From: Durusdinium trenchii
Taxonomy: Eukaryota > Sar > Dinophyceae > Suessiales > Symbiodiniaceae
Direction: 5' to 3'
Length of the DNA stretch: 64,000 nucleotides
NCBI GenBank assembly: GCA_963970005.1
Contig: CAXAMN010006446.1
Location: 1,052,510 to 1,116,509, forward strand
In this document: piece after piece, positions 40,157 through 52,100 of the stretch
How positions within the stretch are numbered: position 1 is the stretch's first letter
How the letters are laid out: each line of letters starts with the position of its first letter
The notes under the pieces: model-generated
Databases searched by the model: none
What the model was told of the DNA's origin: nothing
The model's input: only the letters and a program-made list of their open reading frames with translations
Position numbers and translations under genes: made by a program

Positions 40157-43100
40157 CTCGTCATGCTCAAAGACATATATATATATATATCACTCAACAT
40201 GTACAAGCCTTCCTATCAAACAATGTGCAACCTTGGAGCTTTTAAAGATCCAACAAAGATCAGGTGGTCTCGCAATTACAAGGCAACTATACTGTGTACT
40301 TGCAATCCTGAAGCCCATTTTGGCAACCCCACGCACAAGCGATGCAACAAAGACTATGTGATGGACTGGGTCGTGGCGCTTTCGAACATGAATCTTTCAC
40401 CAATGCCCAGCCCCCTCAATTAAACTGATCCCTTGCGTCAAACAAACATGCTCCGTGACCCTTCACGCATTTGTTGAAGCAAGTTTCTTGTCTTCATCAC
40501 TTGATGCCTGGCACTTCGCCACCTCAAGGCACTCGATCTTGTTGCCCACTTCCAAGGCAATGTCAAACGAAGCGCATCCGTCCTCACATGAACGCATTGG
40601 TCACTTCACAGCAGGTGCAGGTCACAGCGGCGACACGTGGGTCACGGCCGCGATGACGAGCAAAGCATGGGGATGTGCAAACCCTGACAATACTAGATGT
40701 ACCAAACTTACTGAACGGATTGTAGGGCTGGCTCAGGTTTTCCCTTGGTTTGTGGACCAAACGAACCGAAGCGTCATCGCCCACCACTCCCAAGTCGGTG
40801 GTGAAGACCAGCTCCAGTTGCTCTCGACTGGAGAGCAGGAACTCAAACAAGCACCAAACTCCTGAGTTCGGACACAAAAACGGCACGAACTCCTGAGTTG
40901 TACTTCCGAAGTTCTGAGTTCTACTTGGCCAAATCCTGGTATTTGAGGTCGTCTTCTGGTGGTCTTGTGTGCCACTTGATAGTTGCATGTGTTGTGGTAT
41001 TCTGTAGTAGATTTCACGTGCTTTATAAATAACCACAGTTGTTCCTCATTTCCGCACTGGTTGTCATTGCTAAGGCGCAAGTAAGTTCCCTTCAGCTACA
41101 CCACATTTCATGAGGAACAACAATGCCGTTTGGAGTTTTACAAGTACTTTGTCCGAGTTTAAGACAAATAACATTGAGCCCAACGCATGTAGGGACGGAA
41201 CCCAAACGGGTACAGTAACGTCCACCTGTGTCGATACTCTCAGTGCTGTCGAGGCTCGCGTGAGCGGTTGCACCTCTTGATCCAAAACCATGGCAACTCC
41301 CTTGATCCCGCCCCTCAAGGCCCGAGCAAAAGCGCTATCCATTGGATCGTCGGCCAGTTCTGCTGCGATATTCCACTGGTTGTTGGCCTGGACAGCAGAA
41401 TGAAAGCCATGTAAGGGTAACACAAACCAACCATGCATGGATTCCGGGTCTTGCAACATACCAATGGTCAAGAGCCTGAAACCAAAAGCCTTTCAATATG
41501 TCTTTTCAGAGCCTGCGGTTTCATACCAACTTGCCTAGTTTGTCTAGCTTCCTTCAACACTGGTCCAGAAGAAAACCTGACACATCCAAAATAGAGTTCA
41601 GTTCCAAGTGACAAAGGAACAAATCCAATAGGCTGCGTCGATCCAAGATGCAGAGCCTTCCTTGGACAGGGCATGGCAGCGAATGGACTGCACAAAGTGA
41701 GAGAAGCTTGTGCCCCAGGAATGGGACCTTAGCTCTGCGTAGGGCGGGTCAAGGCTGCGAACACAAAAAAAATGGTGTCTTTGTGTGTGGAGTCTTGATT
41801 TGTAGAAAGGCCCCCATCCTACCAAGCAATTGAGTCTGAGCCTTAGACCCCATACCTACCAAAACTGAGTGTCTAGTCGGTCGGTCCTTCACCGAAAGCC
41901 GGTCGATCCAATTGAACACGTCGGGAACCGACGAAGTACCGACGGGTCGGACGAGAGACCGACGAAGCAGGCACAAAAAGCGTGGCAACGACGAAGCAGG
42001 CCAACGGAAATGAGTCTGGGAAGTATTCTCTTGTTGAGTATTTTTTTCAGGAAAAGTACGGCTGTGGTCTTCAAAGGAAAGCACGGCGACATGCGAGGAA
42101 AGACATCTGATATCAAGTCAGTTGTACGGCAAAGACGTCCGAGGTTTTTCTTCAATTCCGTCCACTAAACCTATAAATCAATTCCAGGGTCGGACTACCA
42201 GTCGAAACTTTGGTTTGGGCAATATGTTGATATCATTGGGCAACAGGAAACAATAGGAAAAACAATAGGAACCTCAGTGGCTGGTGGTGGTGGTGATTTA
42301 TATATTAAAACCAAGCCAGGGGAGAATGAAGAAAACAAACAATAGCTCCAGGAGAAAGCAATCTTTTGGTCCAACAAACAAATTTCATCAAATTTCAGCG
42401 TATGGAACAATTTCGCAAAAAACTTTAAGTCTTCGATATAACACATTCTATATACATATCAAGATCCAACCATACGCTCGGTACCATGTCATGTGTGGTG
42501 TACCGTAGGTTTGTGATAGACGATATGGTTCTAAAAGGATCACCACAAACACGACGACCTGAAGAGGGTCACCTTCCGAAGACCTCGTGTGAGACTCAAC
42601 ACGACGTGAACATCCTTGGTAGATGGTATACTTTAGAAGGCCGAGGATGTTCATCCTCGGTACACACGTGAACATCCTCAGTACAACTCGGGCGTGAGTA
42701 TCCTTTTCAAATGGCCGAGTCCATTTGAGAGAAGTAGTCCATTGGCAGCTACTTCCGAATATATCACCAAATGAGCTTGGATGTGGCTTAATTGAGACCT
42801 TTTATGGGGAGATTCAACTTTGATTCCATACAGAAGCAGGGAAGCCACAAGCAAGTGCTTCAGTTCGCATCAATCTGCCATCAGCTTTACGTCTGCCGAG
42901 GGACACAAAGTAGTCCACCTGCCTACCACCCCAAAGAGTCACGAAGGACACGCCTTTGCTCTGCGTCAAAGGCCTTACAATGTTGGCCACGACAAAGTGC
43001 ATATTCCGCTCCAGAATGAAGCCTCTCAAAGCCCGGGGAATGGAAGATAGTCGCGGTCGTTGTGGTATGTTTTTGCCATCAAACCAACAGAGTCACAGCG

Positions 43101-46100
43101 TCTCGAAAAAGCACGAATTCCTGTCAAGGTCTGCCACCTGTTTCCTGTAAGTATACAATTATAGGAAACAACCCAACGTGAAAGCTTAGCTGATGAGAAG
43201 GTTCAGGAACTCTCGAAGTGCTTCCATAATCCACGTAGTGTGAGGACCAACAGGCCCTGGTTGCGAGGATGCGTTGCATCTGGGCCTGGATGAGGTTTGC
43301 AGTGGATTTGTTTCCGGTAGTCATCCAAAGCTTCTGAGAAGGGCGTTCTACGGTACAGGCCTTGAATGAGCCATGCCACCGGCCAGTGCAGCACCGCAGC
43401 CACAGCCGCCATTGGAAGAGCAATGTAGAAGACAGAAGTGACCTTGTCTAGGATGCAGAAGATAGACAGTTAATTGTTAATCTAAATTTTAATAAATAGA
43501 ACACAACACAACACAATGAACGCGCCCACGAAACAATACCCAAACTACTATGGAGACACTTTCTAGTCACTCTCCAAGTGACGAAGGTATGTTGCAGGCC
43601 GTTTCCGGATACGACGGCGACTTTGATAATGGTGGGCAGAATCGCAAGCAAAAAGAGCAAGGCAATGAGCAGGGTGACCATTACACAAGTCTCAGTAGCA
43701 TGAAGGGACCCCCTGCAGGAAGCGCAATCGAATGGCACGTGTGCATCTTGAAGCAAAAACTTCTTCTGTGCCACGCTGCAAACCTTGATTGCCTTGGACT
43801 TTTGTGGATCAAAATCCAGCCACTGCAGACCAGTTCCCCTTGCACGATAACGCACTCTCTGGTGCAATAGTCGAGATATGCTCGTGGGAAGGCTGGTGAT
43901 AGGACCCTTGACTGAGACGGTGAAAATCCTTTTGGCTGCCACCTCCGAGGGGTCTTCGATGTCCGACTTGGCATCAAGAATCACCAAAGGAGCGTGAAGG
44001 ATCTCGAACGCGATGAAGGTCAGGATCACGAACACGGCTGCACCCATGAACAGGATTACACGCTCTGGACTTTCGTGTGGTAGCACATGGCAAACGTCAC
44101 GTTTGCCATCAGACCAAGCTCGGTAGATTTCACAAGGGCGACAACTGCCATCCTGGAAGTAGGAGTGCCTGTTGCCTCAGAAATGCAGTGAACACCATGA
44201 AACACGGTGGTAATTTCCCCACTTCTGCTACAACATCAAGTTAGCCATAGGTGAATGGTCAGGACGATCATGTCAATCTATCAGTTGCGAGTGAGTTGCA
44301 GAATCTGCACGTCCGGAACACGTCTTCGAGAGACACCAGCTCAGTGTTGCGGAAGTGCTCGCTGGTGATCCTTCGATATGATAGGCTGTCACATGCTCAG
44401 ACCATCCCTCCACCTGGAATAGATACATTCATTTACCCCATGAAAATGACACCAATGTAGGTAGAAAAGTCAAATGTAGGTCATTTGCTGGTTAAATCAA
44501 TGTAGGTTACCTACATTGGTCGTCAATCCCCATGAACACGACCCCCCAAAAAAAGGTCACCATGACCCAGTCCCATTCGTCTGGTCTGGTGACCCCTCTG
44601 AACATCAAAATCCAATCGAATCCAGGCTGTCCTCCGTATTTGTTGCCTCCCAAGAGACATGCCTCCTCCAGGCTGTCGCTGGAAGCATCTTCAGTTTTTC
44701 GCTTCACCTTTTTAGAAGCCGAAAAGTTGAAAGAATGGCATGAGGTGAATCAGCTATATAGTGATGATTCATGCCGTACGACCCATTGATGCCGAGAATC
44801 TGGTAGTCGCTGCAAGCACACCGTGGTGTGAAGCCATTGGACCTGAGGTCTGCCAGTCGGGCGATGCAGGACATCTGTCGTCCACGAAATCCCAACAACC
44901 CTTGCCGTTTCAGCAACTCCAGTGGTGTCTGTACTTGGGGAAGAAGAAACCATGGGTCGGTTTGGTACCATTTACCGGTGGTACACTTGAGGGTATCCTC
45001 TCTAGTAACTATGACAGCAACTTCATACACATTTCCAGTCTTAAGGACTCATCCAAAACTGTGGAAGGAGTATATAGCAACGGTACCATTGTTCTCACCA
45101 AGTGGCACTGTGAAGGCTTTGGAACAATGGAGATTTTCTGGGCTCAGAGCTTGCAAGGTTCCATCCTCTGTTGCATTGAAGGTCACTCCCTGCGGACAGT
45201 CCGGGCATGAAATGGCCAAGGAGTCGATACTGAAGTTCTCCTGCAGGGAGACTGAAGAGTTGGGCATGCTGGGCAAAGATCGATGTGAGTCCAACAAAGG
45301 AAGGACTTCTGAAAGACGTGGCAAAGGATGACTGAAAGACGTGTTTTACACTTTCATCAGATTGAAAAAATGGATGACCAACGCAGTGGATACTTCTGTG
45401 GCCTCTTCCAGTACAAACGAAACCACACACGATCCTGAGCAGCTAGAACCTGCAAATGGTCGACTGGTGGCAGGTAGTGAATGTTGACATTGTCAACCAC
45501 CACATAGCGGGGGCGTGTGGTGAGGAGCGAGCTGTTCCACGATCGCAAATGAATGCCTGAGAGGCGCACCTCTTCATGAGGGCAGGCATTTACTGACAAA
45601 AGACCCGAGCTCAAGCGACCAGTCGCATCCAGGGCTGCGCCCTCTGCCACATGGAAGGTGGTGTTTGAGCAAAGAGAGGAGGAGCAGCTGTTTTGCAGGT
45701 ACAAACCATGCCGACCAATGATGCCTTCGAGGAACAGACTTGACTCAGGATGTAGTTGGAGACAGCTTGCTGCCAGAACAGCAGAGTTTGCATCGCCTTC
45801 TGCATGATGAATATCTAAGCTGGACTGAGATGAAAGAAGCACCTGACCATCCACACGACCTGCGGTGCCTGTCCGCTCGGCAGTGGAATTGGCTGTCGAC
45901 ATTGAGCTATTGTGTGTAGCCAGCGCAGTGGCAACCATGAACCCACCACCATCTACTCCTGCATGGGTGTCGGACATGGCAACTGTAGATGCATCGGAAA
46001 GTGCAATGCTGCCTTCAGCGCAGAAACCTCCACCCAACTTACCAGCTCTAGCACGCTGAATGCTGACTGTTGAGCTGCTGATTGCAACCTTACCACCAGC

Positions 46101-49100
46101 ATAGAAACCTCCACCATTTCCTGGAGCTGTTGCATTCAGGATCATGAGGGCAGAGCGATTGGAGACTTTTAGTTCCTTTTTGGCGTACAAGCCTCCCCCA
46201 TACCCAGAGACTGTGTGGCTGTTGGAAATCTTGACTGTTGAGCTTCCACCTATATCAACTTCTCCAATGGCATACAACCCTCCTCCACCGCTGCCAGCTT
46301 TAGTATGCTGAATGTGCACTGTAGAACTGCGCATCGAAACCCTGTGTTCGCAAACAAACGCTCCACCATAACGTCCAGCTGTTGCATTCAGGATGATGAG
46401 GGCAGAGCGATTGAAGATGTTTAGTTCAATTGCATCAAAGCCCCCCCCACTTTCGGAGACTGCCTGGCTGTTGGAAATCTTCACTGTGGAGCTCCCAGCT
46501 ATCTCAACCTCTTAAAAAGCATGGAACCCTCCTCCATGTTTGCCCGCTTTTACATCTTGAAGGTTCAGTGTTGAGTGGCTTGTCACCTGCAAATGCTTCT
46601 CAACTTGGAAGCCTCCACCTTGATCTGCTGCTACTGCATCAAAAATGCTCACAGTTGATCTTCCAGCAATCACAACCTTGTCCACTGCAATAAAACCTCC
46701 ACCGAACAATCCAGCTCTTGTATGCTGAATACTGATAGTCGAGCTGGAAAAAACCGCGGCCTTACCCGAGGAATGGAAGCCCCCGCCAGATGATCCAGCT
46801 GTTGCATTCAGAATGATGAGAACAGAGCGATTGAAGATGTTTAGCTCATTTGTGTGAAAACCTCCTCCACTTGCAGACACTGCGTGGCTGTTGGAAATCT
46901 TCACAATTGAGCTTTCGCGTACCTCAACCTGTCCTTCGGCATTGAACCCTCCTCCACTGTCCCCGGCTTTCACATTTTGAATGTTCAGTGTTGATTTGCA
47001 CATCACCTGCAGATGCTTTCTCACTTGGAAACCTCCACCGCTTTCTGCTGCTACTGCATCAGAAATGCTAACAGTTGACCCTGCGGCAATCACAACCTGG
47101 TCCGATGCCAAAAAACCACCACCCCACTTTCCAGCGGTGGCATGTTGAACGCTGACCGTTGAATTGCTCAGAGCAAGCATTTCACCACCCACCCAGAATC
47201 CACCCCCATGACTTGCAGCTGTCGCATTCAGAATGATGAGGGTAGAACCACTGGAGATGTTTAGCCCCTTTTCTATGAGCAATCCTCCTCCATCTCCTGA
47301 GTGGGCCTGGCTGTTGGAAACCTTCACTGTGGAGCTCCCATCGATGTCAACCTCTGCAAGGGCAAACAATCCTCCTCCATTTCTGCCAGCTTTCACATTT
47401 TGAAGGTTCAGTGTCGAGTTGTTTGTCACCTTTAACCGCTTCTGCACTGCGAAACCTCCGCCTTGTTCTGTTGCTACTGTGTCGGAAATGCTGACATTTG
47501 ACATTCCAGCAATCACAACCTCGTCAAATACGAGAGCACCTCCACCAAACTCTGCAGCTGTAGCTTGCTGAATGCTGACTGCTGAGTTGTCTATAGCAAC
47601 TTTGCCATCGGCAAAAAGTCCTCCACCACGGCTTCCAGCTGTTGCATTGAGGATGATCAGGGAGGAGCCATTGGACACTTTCAGCTCATTTAATGCCAGA
47701 AAACCTCCCCCATCTCCAGAGACTGCGTGGGTGTTGGAAATCCTCACTGTCGAGCTTCCGCCAATCTCAACCTTTCCTCCAGCAAAGAATCCGCCACCCT
47801 CTTTTCCAGCTGTTGCATTCAGAATGATGAGGGTAGATCCATTGGAGACATTGAGCTGATCGTCTGTGACAAAACCTCCTCCACTTCCAGACACTGCATG
47901 ACTGTTGCAAATCATTACAGTTGAGCTTTCACGGATCTCAACCTCTCCAAGGGAAAGAACGCCTCCTCCATGTTTGCCAGCTTTCACATTTTGAAGGTTG
48001 AGGGTTGAGTTGCTCGTCATCTGTAAACGCTTGTCCGCATAGAAACCACCGCCACCTGTTGCGACTGCGTCAGAAATGCTCACATTTGACATTCCAGCAA
48101 TCACAACCTCGTCAAGTGTAGCAAAACCTCCACCTAACCCTGCAGCCGTAGCATGCCGAATCCTGACAGTTGAATGGTTTGTCAACTGAAGCCGTTGCTT
48201 GACAAAGAAACCCCCACCGATCTTGGCAAATCTGGCGTTCTTAATGTCAATAAGCCCGCTGTCCTGACGTTCTGCAAACAACCAGTTCAACACCTCTCCA
48301 CATCAGCATTTGATTTTATTATTAGACCACCAACTAGAGTCTACAGCACAAAGAAAAGGTCTCTTGTTCCACATGTGGCGCAAGTCTTTAAGAGACAGCC
48401 CTGAGTTAGGAAGTTTATATACATTGTTCGTTGTGAGAGTTTCTGACGAAACATATGTGTACGAGTTATCATGTTGCCGAAACTCCAGGGACCCAAATTG
48501 CCTTTTAAGAAGAGCAGAACATGCAGGACGGCGCTAATAGAGCTGTTTGAAAGAGGGAAAAACTCAAAGAAAAAACAGTGCCAGTGTCAGTTCCAGAATC
48601 GTAAACATACCTGGAGAACAGTGAACAAGGTAGTACAGTACAGAATAGAGAAACACAGACACGAAGGGCAATGATGAACAACTAAAGAAACGCAGCACAT
48701 GTGGAGGAAGGTTGAGAAAATAGATTAGCACCAAGAAGTCTTTATAGAGAAAATTAGAGAAAAAAAACCGGCTAGAGCAATCCAGGAGGTTAAAATGGGC
48801 AAAAAAGATGGAGAACAGTTAAGAGAACAGGGCAGGGAAAAGTAAACACCTAGAAGTAATCCAACTTATGCGTCACCGATGGATTTCCTCGAAACAACTT
48901 TTCTGCGCCATTTTCGACTCACGCGTGAGACCTGGTTTTGCTGTGCTATTTGGTCCGTCAAAAGCAGGTTCATGTATTTTGCCGCCATCATCGCAAAAAC
49001 AATGCTGCATCGCAAATGACAGAAAGGGTGTCCAAATGCGAGAGTCATGGCACATCCGAATTGATCGCTGTATCATGTTCAGGTCAATCAAACACTGACT

Positions 49101-52100
49101 GGTGATATTTGTCAGTGTGCTACTAGCGCTGTGTTACTGACTGCTGCGTTGCAACTTAGGCAAAGCAGAAGTGGGCAAGCACTCAAAGTGAAACACATGT
49201 TAAAACGTAGAGAGAGGCACAATGAAGTAGACATGAGCTAGCGGCAAGTAAAACAACGTTAGGAAACTTGCAAGCAAGTGAAGAATAAAGAGACTTCAAA
49301 GCATATGAGATAAGAGTTGGAGGAGAAAAGGGAATGCAAGTAGACACTGTAGGGATACTGCAGGTTTCGCACATGGACACTGGAGGTATCATTTTGCATC
49401 GTGATGCAAGATGTGGTAGTTCCGCACATGCACGTTATAGGGCATAATTCAGTGCATAACACTTGTGTGTTTCTAATTTTGGACGTCCTGCATAGTTCTT
49501 CATTCTCGCAGGAACACCTGTTAAAACAAAACGCACACTTATAAACCTGAAAAGATGCAAAACGAAAGCCAGCGCTTTTTGTCCACGTGCACGTTGTTGG
49601 CTAAAGGCAGCATGCTGCATTGCGAACGGCGTGCTTCCGTGCACCCCTACACACCACCTACTTTCGAGTGTGCTTTCTCAGGGCACCCCCCTGAAACCTC
49701 CTTCTTACTCAGCTGGCGCCTTGCCAGGTATAGATACCCAGGGTAGCTACAATTCAGTTGCCAGGTATTATATAGGTGTGTATGAGGTATAGCAACATAG
49801 CATTTTTGCGGACCCGGGGTAGCTACAATTCTGTTCCCAGGCGCGGACCCAGAGTAGGGAAATTGAAGTGCGTTACCTGGCAACAGAATTGTAGCTACCC
49901 TGGGTCCGTATAAATGCTATGTTGCTTTGCCTCTTACACACGTATAGAAGTTCAAAGCACGAATGAGACTTCAAAGCTGTGGATTGCTGTGCGTGTGTAA
50001 AGGTTATCGAGCGGTTGACGGAAAGGGAACTTGAAGTACGTACCTGGTAACTGAATTCTAGCTACCTGGGTATCTATACCTGGCAAGGCGCCAGCTACAC
50101 CTTACCAATGAGTGCAAATTGCATTTCTTGCATCACCACCCCCTCAAAAATCACAAACTCAACCTCAAAAACCTTCCTTCCGTAGACCCCTCTCCCCCAC
50201 CCAATTTCGAGTTTACATAGTACGTTTGCGGGCCACCCCCCCAGACCCCTTACTTCCTCAATTCGTTCGCCAAACACAACTCAGCTGGCGCCTTCTACGA
50301 AGGCTGGCTTTCGTAACATGCAACTTTCCGGTGCTACATGTGCGCTGAGCTCCACACGGAAACATCAGCATCGCGTGTCACAAAGAAGCCAGCGCCGTTA
50401 CCTTTGTGCGCGGAAACGTTCTCAATGAGGACTTTGGAGAGTTGACGTAGTCTCCTTGGATGCAGCCAGCAGCAGGATAGCCCACTGTACATGGAGTATG
50501 TTGTTCTTGCCACAGAATCTTTCAAAGGCACAAATCTAAAGACACCTTAGTGGGCTTTTTCTCTTAGATTGCGCAAACATCGTGTCTGTTTCTCAAACTC
50601 GTCTCGGCAGAAGCTGAAGCACAAGATTTGTGGCCAAATGTCTGGCCTTTTCTATTTCACCTGACACTGCTCATCCACGCTCCAAAATCCGTCAATGAAC
50701 GGTTCTTGTAACTAGCCAAGTCTCAGCGTTCCCTCTCCGTAAAAGCCTCCGCCGGAATCTGCCGCCGCAGCATTCAGCACGCGAAGGCTAGATGAAACCA
50801 AAGTCCTCAGCACTGAGAAGAGCACGGCTGTTTTCCAAAAAAAGGCACCGAAGAAGACACAACTGCAAAGCCACAAATAGATCGGATCACAATCTCCAAC
50901 ACCTACCTGAAAAGGGAGTCACTTTTCCATCTGTTTGGAGCTAGAATATTGACGACAACTTGTCAGTGCTATATGGCTCGCGTTGGAATTAGAAGCCTTT
51001 CAATCTCTGGGGCCCCTGGTCAATCCTTTCATTTCAGAGTCTTTGGAGGGAGCAACCGACCCTGAGCAACCGAGCCTGGGAGGTGGCGTGCATCAGCAGG
51101 GAAGTCTAATTAAGTCACACATCAACTCTTGCCGCCCAAAGGGCAAATCCCCAGCTGCAAGGGCACCACCCTTCACTGCTCCGGTGCCTCTGACCTTGCG
51201 CCCGCGATTTGTTTGACGCGCGTATTCGACACAGCTGTGTGCTGCTGAAAGCCGGGAGGAGAGGTCTTGGAGACTTCAACATGTGGGAAACAACCCATTG
51301 ACATCGAAGGATGCCTGGTCTGTGTGGTTTCAGTTCACCGGAACACATAGATGTAATTGGGATCAATCATTCCAGGTTAAGGTTGGTAGAAACACACTGC
51401 ATAAACCCAGGTCCTACCGTAGTCCTTACGAGTAATCCAAAGAGCTGTGAGATTTGATCTGGTCAAGGTCAAAGGCCCCTTGCTGTGAAATGCGCCGCCC
51501 GCTTCGATTGAGAGATCTGGAGCTTCATGCCACGCTTCCACTTGAGCATCTTCAAAGACTATGGTCCTCGGTTCAACAAAAATTTAAACAACAACGCAAA
51601 TTCGGTTCTAGCCCAACCCCCCAGAATGTCAACATGTTAATGAACATATAGAATGTTGTGAACACATGACTAGTAATCCCCCAGAAGGTCAACAGGTCTG
51701 GGGACTATTTGGGGGGTCAATCGTGAGGAGAGATCCCCAACACAAAAACCGCTTCATGAAGAGAAGCTCCCACATGGTGGAGGAGGATGATGGGAGGGAA
51801 GAGATCGGGAAGGAAGATTGCTGGGCAGATGGGATCGAACATGGGATCGTACCAATGCCTGGAACGTGAGTGTGGCATGGGATTCTGAATGGAAGAGGCA
51901 TGGGATCTTGCACTGCATATATCCAATTATGTCTCACTGAAGATGTGCAAATGAGTCAATCTCCTATCCAATATGCGCAAATGTGTTTATCCAATTTTCT
52001 ATCCAAATGAGCCACTAAATGGATAAACCGCGAAAGGCATGAGCAACAGGTGTGAAGGGAACATAAAGGACCATAGGATGAGGGAGTGGGGAAGTTGGCA

